Shown here piece after piece: positions 1 through 10,624 of a stretch of DNA of 64,000 bases. The position numbers and the translations under genes are program-made. The DNA lies in the NCBI GenBank assembly GCA_030867875.1, contig JAOWCC010000260.1:48873-112872 (forward strand). Reading direction: 5' to 3'. The notes under the pieces are model-generated. The model was given only the letters and a program-made list of their open reading frames with translations, made no database searches and was not told where the DNA came from. The stretch's first letter is position 1, and every line of letters starts with the position of its first letter. The stretch is from Actinernus sp. WN-2022 (taxonomy: Eukaryota; Cnidaria; Anthozoa; Actiniaria; Actinernidae).

Positions 1-852
1 ACAGTATTTCAAGCTATGCTGTAGTGCGAGTTCAGTTACGCCACAAATGTCGGTGAAACTAATACCGTGTTCATTATTATCGGTTTTCTCTATGGGTTCT
101 CATGTATTCAATAATTACTTCTGGAGCTTCATATTTATGTCGATTGGTCACAATGATTTCCTCTTTCAGTTTTTCCCTTTAGTTTGGACATTAGGGATAT
201 ATCCTTGGAGATTTCGTACAGTTTAGCGACCGTTGTGTCGAAAGTAGAAACGTTCGTTTGTCATGAAAGTGCGTAAACAAACTGTCACAAGCGGTTTCAT
301 AGCAGCTCGATGTTTGACTCCCATATAGTCGATGATACTCCCGTATATAGCTTCATATGTACGTCGATTTCTCACAAGGATTTCCTCTTTCAGTTTTCCT
401 CTCTCTTTGCTGGCAGTTCATGCTTCTTGTTCGGGTAGTTGCCCCACTGAGCCGTAACCACAAAACGAGCACAGCATTTCAGTTGGCATACACTGCGTAC
501 ATCTGCTTAACTGATTAGATTTGTAAAAATCTTAGCGGATCATGTAAATATTCCGCTTGGCTCAAATATGAGGGTTTCTGCCGTCAAAGTTCATTTTTTG
601 TTTCAGTTTTCCCCATATTAGCAGACTTGTATAATGTCTCGAGCTCTCCGAATCCAGTAGAAAGACTCTGGTTATTCTGTCGTAAAACATGGACCTGACC
701 CAAATTCAGGTTGTATTGCATCATTGCCCACGATGGAATAGATTTCTGACAATGACTATTTGAAATTGATATCTCCTTGTCTCGCCTAGTAGTCTGAGCT
801 TTGAATTTTCTTATCTGAGCGCGCCTGAGGAAATCTAACCTTTGTTTGCGTG
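1..852. repeat. Degenerate repeat sequence, no gene seen
   Basis: No coding exon is supported here. Two related stretches, 126-182 and 350-412, share a pattern around cttcatat-tatgtcgatt and tttcctctttcagttttc, so the segment is an old tandem or dispersed repeat. A related piece lies near 22,661-22,700 and the opening acagtatttcaag recurs at 22,763, which ties this stretch to the interior of the 22.2-23.8 kb TIR element. Confidence 0.5.
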
Positions 853-1010
853 ACCAGCACAGTGCAATCTGATTGGTTCGAATTTGACCTTTAACGCATG
901 CGCAGAAGCCGTCTGACATGAAATAAAAAAATAAATAATAATAACCACTTGCATTTTCAGACTCGGCGCTGCCACAGGCAGCCCGAGTAATAATAAGCAA
1001 TTGATATAGC
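853..1010. repeat. Dispersed repeat with terminal hairpin, copy A
   Basis: The block beginning gaccagcacagtgcaatctg and containing aacgcatgcgcagaa is repeated in the same orientation at 14,106-14,220. Both copies finish in a perfect-looking stem-loop, gactcggcgctgcc-aca-ggcagcccgagt (about 958-988 here). A third, diverged hairpin of the same type sits at 1,828-1,858. A short dispersed element ending in a hairpin is the simplest reading; the class is not determined. Confidence 0.6.
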
Positions 1011-1099
1011 ACCATTTCCACTAAATGACCAATGGCGCTTACATCACTAATTCAAAATAACTTTATCTACGATAATTAATATTTATATATATAAAACAC

Positions 1100-1545
1100 T
1101 TTAGGATAAAAGGTTAAAAGCTAGTTTAAAAAGATATAAAAAACAATTTAGGATAAAAGGTTAAAAGCTTGTTAAAAAAGATAAGTTTTAACTCGACTCT
1201 TAAAAATGTTAATTAACTTAGCATCCCTAATGTCTTGTGGTAATGAGTTCCATAAGGTAGGAGCAGAAACTGAGAAGGACCTTGCACCGTATGTCTTGAG
1301 GTTGTGTTTTAGAACTTTAAGTAGATTCTTACATGATGAACGTAAAGAACGAGATGGTACATAGGGATTTAGAAGTTCAGTAATATATAACGGAGCAGTA
1401 TTGTTAAGAGCCTTAAATGTAAGTAATAATATCTTAAAAATTATTCTTTGCTCTACTGGTAGCCAATGTAGTTCTCGTAAAATAGGAGTAATATGATGAA
1501 ATTTACGCGAGCAAGTGAGAAGACGAGCTGCTGAATTCTGCACGT
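1100..1545 (-). pseudogene. LINE reverse-transcriptase C-terminal remnant (5'-truncated)
   Basis: An open frame of 123 codons (1,172-1,543) carries the typical tail of CR1/L2-type LINE ORF2 proteins: LHWLPVEQRIIFKILLL, then FKALNNTAPLYI, then LWNSLPQDIRDAK and a final FKSRVKTYLF. Only this last part of the protein remains; the catalytic reverse-transcriptase motifs are missing, so the copy is 5'-truncated at about 1,545. The 3' side contains two short tandem copies of ttaggataaaaggttaaaagc (about 1,101-1,171), probably 3' UTR or tail sequence. A dead fragment, not a host gene. Confidence 0.75.
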
Positions 1546-1574
1546 ACTAAAGCCTCTGTATCAAGTATTTAGGC

Positions 1575-1805
1575 AGACCATATAATAGAGGGTGGAGGAA
1601 CAGAACAGGGAGGAGGGAGAATTGGCAAAAAAAAAACAGGGAAGAGGGTGAAATGTCCATAAAAACTAGGGAGGAGGAAGAATTTAGCATACAGGGAGGG
1701 GGGAGAAAATGGGATCTACATACATGCTCTAGAGAGAAATTTTAAAACTCGCTAGGGAGGAGGGAGAAATGTCGGGGAAAAAATAGGGAGGAGTGAGATT
1801 TCACT
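1575..1805. repeat. Purine-rich minisatellite (GGGAGGAGGGAGAA family)
   Basis: Irregular copies of gggaggagggagaa separated by A-rich spacers. The same sequence in inverted orientation is at about 29,680-29,810 (ttctccctcctccct), including matching flanking words such as gatctacatacatgctctag / ctagatcatgtatgaagatc. The strongly asymmetric purine strand could form triplex or G-quadruplex DNA, but that is inference. Confidence 0.65.
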
Positions 1806-1859
1806 ACCCGTTCCTCTCCACTCATTACTCCGGCGCTGCTATGGCAGCAGCCGGAGTCT

Positions 1860-2810
1860 TAAAATGCAGTCTGTGTCATTTTTTAAAAATTATTTTTAAT
1901 GTTCAGTCCAGTAAAATTTTTGATCAGTTCTGACCTCTGCCGCTGACAATGTGGGTCGGAGACGCTGTGATCGAGCGATAAAGAGGAGGCATGCGCATTA
2001 GTTGAAAGATAAATGTTCGCTAGAGAGCTTTAGAGGGTTCAAGGCTACCGTCACGTCATGAAGTACTTAATTTGCTGCAATCGTCTCTCTAACCGAGTTA
2101 TTAAGTAATGGTCCGCGTAAGAACTATAGTAAAAACAATAGAGCCGCGGCATTGAGCATATCCTCACGGTCGATATTGCGTGAATATGACTTAAGTGCTG
2201 TATGAGATATCTACAGTCCAAACTACACCCAGAAAATAAAGTAGTTTTTATGCTATGGGCTATTTTTACTGAGAAAACTCAAAGAAACCACCATCCAGCC
2301 AATCGGAAAGGGAGAAAACAAAAGATCTTTCAATCGCAAATTTGACAACTTTCCCCACGGTCGATATTCTTCGAAATTAAACCATAGTCATTTTGATCAA
2401 AAATAAAATGAAACCTCAAAAAATATCATATAAAAATGTATTATTTCGATGGTTTTCTATTGAATTTATGAGTATCGACCAATGAAATTACGAGTGAGAA
2501 GAATAGAAAATTAGCACCTTTTTACATTCCTTGCCGTTCAGTGCTATCATTCTTAGCCGGACCACTACTTAATATGGATGAAGTATTGTTGACTCAGGCG
2601 AAACTACGGCGCCTTCTAGTCTATGACCGTATGAGTCATTGATAAAAAACTGAAAACATAGCTATCAAAATACAATCCGGGATCAGATCTTCTAGTCAGC
2701 CGGCAGATAAGAGGTCAAGCAATTAGACTAAATCAATTAACGTAAATGACAAGAGATCAATTTCGTCTGATATGACCAAGCGTTCAACGAAGACACTGGG
2801 TTTATAGGGC
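1860..2810. other. No gene or clear repeat recognised
   Basis: All frames are short and without recognisable domains. Nothing beyond AT-rich anonymous sequence could be supported in this stretch. Confidence 0.5.
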
Positions 2811-3575
2811 TCATGCTTCACGAAAAACCTATTTTGCTTTCGTCTGTGCAAACGGTTACCGTTAAATTGTACAACGCTCTCGCTCTAAGGCATTCAATTA
2901 GAAAAGCATCTATATTTGTTGTCACATGACTGTTGCAATGGAGATTCAGGTTGTTCAAAGCGGGACAAATTCTGGCGAGTTTCACGTAAATATCCTGAAG
3001 AACTGAACCGGAGACCGTTTTAGGAAATTGACTCGATCTTGAAAAATCCATTTTGCATTCGTCTGTGCAAATGGTTACTCGAGAAGAGACGGGAACTGCT
3101 TGATAATCAGAGCTCACAAGGAGAGAGCACTACATAGCCGCCATTTGGAAGATAAATTATGGATTTGATCTTGTCGATGCTAGACGTTTAAATACCCCAT
3201 TCCACCGGAGAAAAATACGAAACGGGAAGCTAGTGATTCTACTGAATAGACGACGTTTACACTGGGGGCAAAGCGAATCAGTTGACACACTGACTGGAAA
3301 TTTCCGAAGAAAGTTCCGTCGCAATCCACCACGGTTTGTTTGTTGTGAGATTTTCGAGATATGTTTGAGAATTTTGGCTATTTAATGATTTGAATAACTC
3401 ACGAGCTTCGATTCATTCAACGATGGTTAAAATTACTACACAACGCTCTCGCTCGAAGGTATTCCGATTATAATTCAATTGTTTGTTGTCAATGTTGTAA
3501 TGGATTATTTTTGGCGAGTTTCAATTCAGTATTAAACCGGATATCAAATTTATGGTGTTGTGCCGTAAACTAACC
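2811..3575. repeat. Diverged repeat pair (acaacgctctcgctc unit)
   Basis: The stretch 2,868-3,010 (acaacgctctcgctctaagg ... aactgaaccgg) is repeated in diverged form at 3,438-3,543 (acaacgctctcgctcgaagg ... attaaaccgg). Within the first copy, cgtctgtgcaaacggttac recurs at about 3,060 as cgtctgtgcaaatggttac. A 99-codon open frame across it has no recognisable domain and simply reflects the repeat. Confidence 0.5.
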
Positions 3576-4009
3576 AAATTTCCTCATCTGTTCTCCTTCC
3601 AGGGACACAAAATTATTTGAAAATACAAGAGTGCTTGTAGTCAGAGCGTATTAAAGGAGTGAATGTAAGCGGGAACGAACAACCGAAGCAAACACTCGCT
3701 CGATTGAAAGTCGTTTCAGAGATTTCGTAAATTATGTTCCAGACAAGATATTTACTCTTGTGGGCCTCTCCACACTTTCTCCACTGTGCTTTCCTTTTCT
3801 GTAAAACCTTTCTGCGGCGACATTTCATTGTTCCTTATTAAACAGCCCTCGTTTACAACGATCATTTATTATAGTGAAAGCAATTTTAAAAGTTTGGTTG
3901 GTTGTTTCGCGCGGACGTAGATTGGAACGAGACATATCCAAAAGGTCAAGACATGCGGACGGACCGGAAATGAGCTTTGTTACAACGCTCTTTGGCGTTT
4001 CCCTAGAAT

Positions 4010-6120
4010 AACACAGGTAGCCCGAAAATACATAGAGTACAGTACCGCACTGATAACAATAAGACAACACAGGTAGCCCGGGAATACAAAGTCGGAACGC
4101 AAACTGATAACACAGGTAACCCGGAACAACTAAGCCGATAACATATATTTTTATTATTATGATTTTGTGTTAATTAAATCCATTTATCTATTTTATATGT
4201 TATATAATATGTATTTTCACTGTACGTGTACGATGTGTTAATATATTTATATATTAATTATACTTGATTCCAATAATTTTAATTAAGTCTTTCTTTTCTT
4301 TTATATTCACTTTGTAACTCTGTAATCATAAGTCTACCTACTGTTTTTGTTCTATCACATTTCGTACAAATCAGGCTTTATTGTTCTTAAGTTCTATACA
4401 TGAATGTAACCAAATCTACTTGCTATCCAACCATTTATGGCAGTCAGCTCGAAAGCTTGTACTCCTTTGACTGCCGTACACATATTACTTGTTCGACTTT
4501 TATTTTTCTTGTAAACTATTCTACTATAACTTGCTTAATTTGTCACTTGTAATTCTTTGTTAAACAGTGTAAAATAAAAACTGAATTGAATTGTAAAACA
4601 TAAATGGATACTCTCAGAATGTTTTGGTTGTAAAACAAATCCTACCAGCAGACATTAGATGTGTGCGTACTACCCAATAGCGATGTCACGTGCGTGGGTA
4701 CTTCTGCGAACAAATATTTTTATTGACCACAATCCGACAAATTGAGTATCAGACTAATCAAAAACATTCCTCGCATGCAACAATTCATGGGCGCACGCGG
4801 GGTTACAGGTAGTAACACAATCGGCTGCTTTTGCAGCTTCACGCGGCATTTACACAGGTAACCCGAAACAAGTAAGACGATAACATAATTGTTTTGAATT
4901 GTAAATGTTGGTTAATTAAACGATGACGCGCTAGCTGGTGTACTCGTGTTCACTCGTGTGGAGTTCTAGATCAGATCCTCATAGACCCATTCGAAAAATG
5001 GCGTCCAATTTAATTAACTATTGTTTAGTACTGACTAGCCTCGCTTACACGGTCAAAAGTATTTGTGTGTACTGACTAGCCTCGTGTTCACGTTACCAGG
5101 ACAATAGCTTTTTAAATTGGACGCCATTTTTCGAATGGGTCTATAGTATTTGGATGCAATGTGGTTTGGGCTGGGTACCTCACTGATAACACAGGTAACT
5201 CGAAACAACTAAGATGATACAATTTCTATTTCATTTTATTATGTTTAATAAAAACAAAATTAAGTTATAAATTGCTAGTGCAGTCGTGTTCTGACTCGGA
5301 GTTTTATATCAGATCATCAGCATTTGGAACGTAGTATTTTGGGGATATCTGTGCCGTTATCTTAAGAGTATCCTGGCTTACTTGACCTCGCTCGTGTTCA
5401 CTTATTTTCGTCTTCTGTTCACTCGTATTCACTCGTGTTCTACTTGTGTTCACTGGTGTTCTAACTCGTATGGAGTTTTAGATCAGATCAACTGTGCGTG
5501 TGTACTTTCGCATCTTATTGTGTGTTCGTAAAGTGCCAAACGCGCAGGTGTATGATATCGTCCGTGTTACACTTTTCCAATATCGTGTTCTACTTCTGTT
5601 CACTCGTTTAAATTGTGAATGTCCGTTAATTAAATTATGAAGCGCTAGTGTACTCGTGTTCACTCGTGTAGAGTTCTAGATCAGATCCTCATAGTGTTTG
5701 GATGGAATTGTTTTTGGGGCTGTGTATACCGCACTGATAACACAGGTAACCCGAAACAACTAAAATAATAACACAATTTTTATTATTCATTTTTTTATAA
5801 TAATAATTTGTGAATTTATTTATGAATCGCTAGTCCACTCGTGTTATGACTCATGTGGAGTTTTAGATCAGTTCGTTAGCATTTGTATCCTAGTATTTTT
5901 CGGCTATCTGTGAGAGTATCAAGAGTATTCTGGTTTACTTGACCTCGCTCGTGCTCACTCATGTTCTATACTTGTGTTCACTCGTGTTGTAACTCATGTG
6001 AAGTTATCACATCAATTGTCAGTGCGTACTTTCGCATCTGATTGTGCGATCTTACTGTGCCAAATACGCAGGTTTATGAACACATCCGCGTTGCAAAAGA
6101 TACGCCGGAGTTCAAGCTGC
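4010..6120. repeat. Irregular repeat array (cacaggtaacccgaaacaa / actcgtgttcactcg units)
   Basis: The word cacaggtaacccg-aacaa occurs at about 4,104, 4,855, 5,200 and 5,742, each followed by an AT-rich spacer and then by actcgtgttcactcgtgtgg-gtt-tagatcagatc. Spacing is irregular (about 750, 345 and 540 bp), partly because a MITE has inserted at 4,982-5,143. Non-coding; probably tandem copies of one older element. Confidence 0.65.
4982..5143. mobile_element. 162-bp MITE with ~30-bp terminal inverted repeats
   Basis: The left end TAGACCCATTCGAAAAATGG and the right end CCATTTTTCGAATGGGTCTA are perfect reverse complements, and the match extends inwards through gcgtccaattta. The sequence without the insert is preserved nearby: tcctca[insert]tagtatttggatg here matches tcctcatagtgtttggatgg at about 5,687-5,706. 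The insertion site is TA, as for mariner-type MITEs. There is no coding capacity. Confidence 0.85.
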
Positions 6121-6445
6121 GTGCAGCTTCTTGTTAATAAAGAATTACAGTAATCTAATTTAGAGGTGATAAAAGCGTGAATAAGTATTTGACTGGTTTC
6201 AAAAGATAAAAAACCTTCTTACACGTGCAATGTTCCTAATATGGTAAAATGCTGATTTACAAACAGCATCCACTTGATATTCCATCGAAAGAGTGTGGTC
6301 GAACACGACTCCAATGTTCCAATGACGGTTCGATGATCTCGGCGCCAACACGGATACTTTCGATAGGGGGTTGTGGACGATGACGAGCTCTCAATACCAG
6401 TAACTCAGACTTGTCGTTATTGTGCTGCCTTGCATAACTTCACAC

Positions 6446-7878
6446 TTAGTTCTGGATCAAAACAACCATCACCCACTAACGGTGCTGACAATTGTAGAAA
6501 GGCAGACTTGTCGGGCCGCGGTTTCTAAGCGCTCTGAAGAGAGCTCCCGATCAACACACTGCACAGCTTGTTGTAAACTCATATTGAACTGTAATGTGAA
6601 TGTTCATTGATCATGAAGTCGAACTAATAGATTCTACTGAGAGTCCTGGCCGGGTTTATTCCACGCTAGAAGTGTCAGCATGACAACAGAGTTGTTTGTG
6701 ATTGGTCAGGTTGAAAAAGGACTCAATAGAGCTGTTAATCTTAACTCACAGGACCATGAATCCCGGGGAACTTTTCTAAACCAGTTAAATATTGAGACTG
6801 TTCGCTTAACGGTGCTATATGTTTTTTTTTAAGTAAAAATAAATAAAAAACAAATAAAATAACGTAAAGGTATTCATTTATATAGCGCAACTTCTATATG
6901 AATATATTCAAATGCGCTTCACAAGGTTATTTCAGTGATACGGACTGGTATTGTGGCGCAATGTGCTGCCGTGCGGTTTACAATCATAAGTGATTGTTAG
7001 TAACATCAGAATGCCACTTTCTCGAAATAGTGCAACAGGTTCTCATTTTCACGTCCCCCTCGTATTGTAACCCATTTTGAAGATGTTGCGCGCGCATCTA
7101 GAACAATGGCAATCTGTTTTAAATAACAAAAGGCTGGTGAACCAGAACGAGTCTTAGCAGCTCGCGTCTATTGTTCTACTGATGCGTGCGCAACATCGTC
7201 GAAATGGCCTTTCGGCGTTTTATTTCTTCGACACTGGTACCCAGGAAAACGGAGGCCTTAACTTGCTTGCAGACAGTCCTATATTTTTTGGTCTGAAATA
7301 GGGTCATGGTTTTGAGACACGTGCCCCATACTCCCACCCAAAACTCCGGGGAGTACCCCTAATCCACCCCTCTCCCCCCGGTTTGGGCTCCCTGAAGAAA
7401 ATAACCTACCTGATTCTCCCTTAGCTGAGCATTTCAACGGTGACAACCATTCCTTGACCGACGCAGAGACCCGAGGCATAAAGCTTTACAGAGGTGCGAA
7501 CAAGTACAGGAAGCAACAAGAAATGCGGTTCATCTTCAAGCCGCGTGGCCTGCCATTACTTTTGAGGTGCGGCGTTGCTTGCTATTCACACGCACGTGCA
7601 GCGTCTTTCAAACTCTGGTGTCGTATTTAACAACGACCATTCCACTGATGAAGGGCTATGTCCGAATCGTCTGGACATTAGTCTATAATTTTTGGTAATT
7701 TTAATACATTTATATATTTATTTGTTTCCTGTGCCGTTACTTTGATTGGCGGCGAGGATGTGAAGTCGTAACGTGCTGCTGGAGCAATGAGCAAACCAGC
7801 CAACAGGTCACGTGAAACTGGTCACGTTAAACTGGTGATCTGTATGAATAAATCTTCTACTGAAACGTGGTGGGAGAC
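6446..7878 (+). repeat. Dispersed repeat copy 1 with Penelope-like element 3' remnant
   Basis: This 1.43-kb block is repeated in direct orientation at 27,202-28,648, with the same start (ttagttctggatcaaaac) and the same end (gaaacgtggtgggagac). Near 7,430-7,590 it keeps decayed coding sequence for the end of a PLE protein (GIY-YIG-type C-terminus), better preserved in the second copy. A hammerhead-like motif follows at 7,641. The words tttatatagcgcaacttc and ttcaaatgcgcttcacaagg near 6,880 indicate a composite of more than one old repeat. Confidence 0.7.
7641..7674 (+). ncRNA. Decayed hammerhead-like motif (PLE 3' region)
   Basis: Tcca-CTGATGA-agggc-tat-gtcc-GAATC-GTC-tgga corresponds to the better copy at 28,406-28,440, but the invariant GAAAC reads GAATC and stem II has a mismatch. 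It should be catalytically dead. Hammerhead motifs of this minimal type are known from Penelope-like elements; the assignment rests on the pattern only. Confidence 0.4.
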
Positions 7879-8802
7879 AGGAAGGTCACGGAGTTGTTTG
7901 TTGGCTGGCACACGTCTCGATACCAACACTTGGTCGCTTTGCTGTGAAGTTAAGGTAAGGATCTTTGCAGGTTTGTAGGTACCGCTCCACTCACTGGAGA
8001 AACTGGACCTCTTCCATGGGATGGTAGTTTGTTGGAAAATAGTTGGAAGTTGGAATTTCCTGTCATGGTTTTGTACGCTTACAACGGATGGAAATATGAT
8101 GGAAATACCATGAACAGTGTGTTGAACACACATCGAAGAGGTCCACTTTATCCAGTGTGTCAAAATTAACACAGTAACGTTCAATATCGGAGAGGGTGTC
8201 AATCACACGTTGAAGTTACTATTTCGTTGAACCAACCAGTGCAGCGATCAGACAGCCTTAATTACATTTAGGCATATTATAAACTGATTCGTGCATGACC
8301 GGAAGTGAATTGGCATAACTTTTCTAGTTCGACATCAACATTTGGCTTTGATCGTTTTGCTGTTAAGATAAGGTAAGGATCTTTGCAGTTTTCTACAAGA
8401 ATGTCGGTGGCCTAAGGTACAAACCGTTTCGGGTCTTGCAAACGAGCACTAACTGAGCACGCAATGGACTGGTCTACCTATTAGTTTTGCGTTATCTTCG
8501 TTGCCATTTTCAAATACTGCAAGGCTCTAAAATAATATTTTCTGTGTTTTTTTCGTCAAGTACCACACTTTATTTGGCTTGAGATCTAGAGAGATCAGTA
8601 TCATGATATTCTCGTTATATTAGCCTGCAATTAATAATTATGCATCTCGTATCTTGAGCCCCCAAATTAGAAAGCCTGTATTGCAGGCTAAACACTGTCT
8701 CACTTCCGGTTGCCGTCCGTGTATCCTGACCTTTTGTCTCGTTCTAGTCTATGACCGCGCGACTCGGTGTTAACGAAATTACTTGAACTCGTAATATGAG
8801 GG
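7879..8802. other. Anonymous repeat-derived sequence
   Basis: The words cttggtcgctttgctgtgaag and taaggtaaggatctttgcag at 7,928-7,970 recur at 8,345-8,392, giving a ~70-bp direct repeat about 415 bp apart. No domain is recognisable in the short open frames, including a 126-codon one on the minus strand at 7,822-8,202. Confidence 0.4.
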
Positions 8803-8805
8803 TCT

Positions 8806-9030
8806 GGGGGGGGGGGGGGGGGGGTCCTACATGTCAGTTGTCAGTTAAAATTTTGGCCATTTGTCAGTTAGCCCTAGTTAATCATTACTAGAGAAAATGT
8901 ACAATGTTTCACCCACAAAAACCAAATTTGTCAGTTGTCAGTTATTTTTCGGTTGTCAGTAAAAACAATTTCATTTTGTCAATTATTTTTAACGCCGTTT
9001 GTCAGTAGTCAGTTAACCCCAATCAGACCC
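8806..9030. repeat. Poly-G tract (19 G) followed by GTCAGTT repeats
   Basis: A run of 19 G residues (8,806-8,824) is followed by irregular copies of gtcagttgtcagtta at about 8,834, 8,864, 8,930, 8,953 and 9,000. The G run is long enough for G-quadruplex formation and is a likely length error point in assembly. Confidence 0.7.
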
Positions 9031-9307
9031 TCTAATATATTAACTGTAACTGAAAGATATAGGAAGTTAGCAAAATATACAGACAGATGATGTAGACAGC
9101 CAATACACGGCAGATGGAAGTCTGAAACAGCAACTTGATTTAAAGTCGGTAACTCGTGACAGTCTGATAAACTTGACGACGTGGGTCCTGTATACGATTT
9201 TACATCCTTTTCCGAGAAGACGTGAAGGCCTAACTATTTGTAGTTCGAGAACGAGATTGTTTCACAAAGGCAGCACCTTCTACTCAGTTATTTTAAGACT
9301 GAGTGTT

Positions 9308-9376
9308 GGCCCGGCCGGAGTTTGAGCCCGCGACCTCCGGCTCGTCAAAACGGAGCTCAACCACTGAGCTAACCGG
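9308..9376 (-). repeat. tRNA-like sequence (SINE head or tRNA pseudogene)
   Basis: Read on the minus strand this has an A-box-like TTAGCTCAGTGGTTGAGC, in which GCTC/GAGC can form a D stem, an anticodon-arm-like CTCCG/CGGAG stem with an oversized 11-base loop, and a B-box-like GCGGGCTCAAACTCC. The oversized anticodon loop and imperfect B box argue against a working tRNA. A tRNA-derived SINE head or tRNA pseudogene fits better. It is the source of the tandem array that follows. Confidence 0.55.
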
Positions 9377-9578
9377 GGCAGACTGGAGCTTAACCACTAA
9401 GCTAACTGGGAGGGACTGGAGCTTAACCACTAAGCTAATCGGGAGGGCTGGAGCTTAACCACTGAACTAACCGGGGGGGACTGGAGCTTAACCACTAAGC
9501 TAACCGGGAGGGGCTGGAGCTTAACCACTGAGCTAACCGGGAGAGACTGGAGCTTAACCACTGAGCTAACCGGGAGGC
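9352..9578 (-). repeat. Seven tandem 33-bp copies of a tRNA-like A-box half
   Basis: Units start at about 9,352, 9,385, 9,418, 9,450, 9,483, 9,516 and 9,549 with the pattern ggagcttaaccact-agctaac followed by a G-rich linker. On the minus strand each copy contains TTAGCTCAGTGGTTAAGC or a close variant, that is, a pol III A box and D-arm. Only this half of the tRNA-like sequence at 9,308-9,376 has been amplified; the B-box half occurs once. Confidence 0.8.
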
Positions 9579-10586
9579 GGTGACGTGCAAGATTAAGTCA
9601 AGTCTCGTTTGATTGTTTCACAAAATATCAGCATTTAACTTGTTTTGTCACAAGTATAGTACTTATAAACTCAGAAGTTACTTATAAAGTCTCAGAAGCT
9701 TGTACATTCTGACTATTATAGTTACAGTGCAACATTAAATAATGAGTTACGTTTCATTCTAGTTCTGTATGCTCCTTCCTACCAATAATAAATCATATAA
9801 TTATAGTGTTTTGCTGTGTTATGTAAAGTGAGGACTAGAGCATAAAGATGTATTTTCGGAACAGAGTAGAGAAAATAAGTGTCCTAGATGACTAAACGTT
9901 GATCTTGGGCTGCCTGTGGTTCATCCTATCCAAGGGTTTACCATTTGTAGCAAGAAACCAGTTGGCATGAATATTGTATAACGGAAAGGACTTTCTCAAA
10001 CTAACAGACCAACTGGAAGAGTCGGTGCAGTTGCCATTTACAATTCCAGCAGATAATCTCGCGGTTGTCTACAAAAGAGACTGAAAGCGGGGAGAAACAT
10101 GCAAATGGTACAGAAAATCTCAGTTACATGCATTGGTTCCAACCTCCCTGTTCCAACCGAGAAAAGAGAAGTATTTCCATTTGATATTTCAACCGGAATT
10201 CTCGGGTTTTTCGTATAAATGGTAAGCACCCCTAGTTCCCTGTGGTTCAACCTAACCTAGTTCTAGATGACTAAACATTGAGTTCAGTTGGACAGCCTGT
10301 GGTTCAATCTGTGCAAGTTACCTGTTGTTCACCCCAGTTGTTGCTGCTGTCCAAAGTTCCAAAGTTCTTCTGAGGAGGAACATCAATATGTGAATGCACT
10401 GACGACAGAGACAATTTGAAGATGAACAAATGTTGAAAAAATTATTGTTACATCGAGAAAGAACCCTCAGTTCTCCTTTCATTTAAGGTCCCAATAAATG
10501 ACCTTCCAATTCCTATAACCGACACGTGACCGGATTATATTGATCTATTGATCTATTGATCTATTACTAAATGTATTTCTTTTCAG
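9579..10586. other. Upstream flank of the acyl-CoA synthetase gene; no coding seen
   Basis: Anonymous sequence containing the dispersed word gggctgcctgtggttcatcc at 9,908 and a related cagcctgtggttcaatc near 10,292, which recur at other repeat borders in this window. A short ttgatcta tandem lies at about 10,538-10,566. A polypyrimidine-AG acceptor (tttcttttcag, ending 10,586) marks an intron in the 5' UTR of the downstream gene, so a non-coding first exon should lie in or before this region; it was not identified. Confidence 0.5.
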
Positions 10587-10624
10587 AACTTTGATTAGAG
10601 TTAGCAGTACACAAGGTCGATAAG

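Noticed and set aside
9308..9376. Functional tRNA gene
   Set aside because: The anticodon loop is 11 bases and the B box is imperfect; a SINE head or pseudogene fits better.
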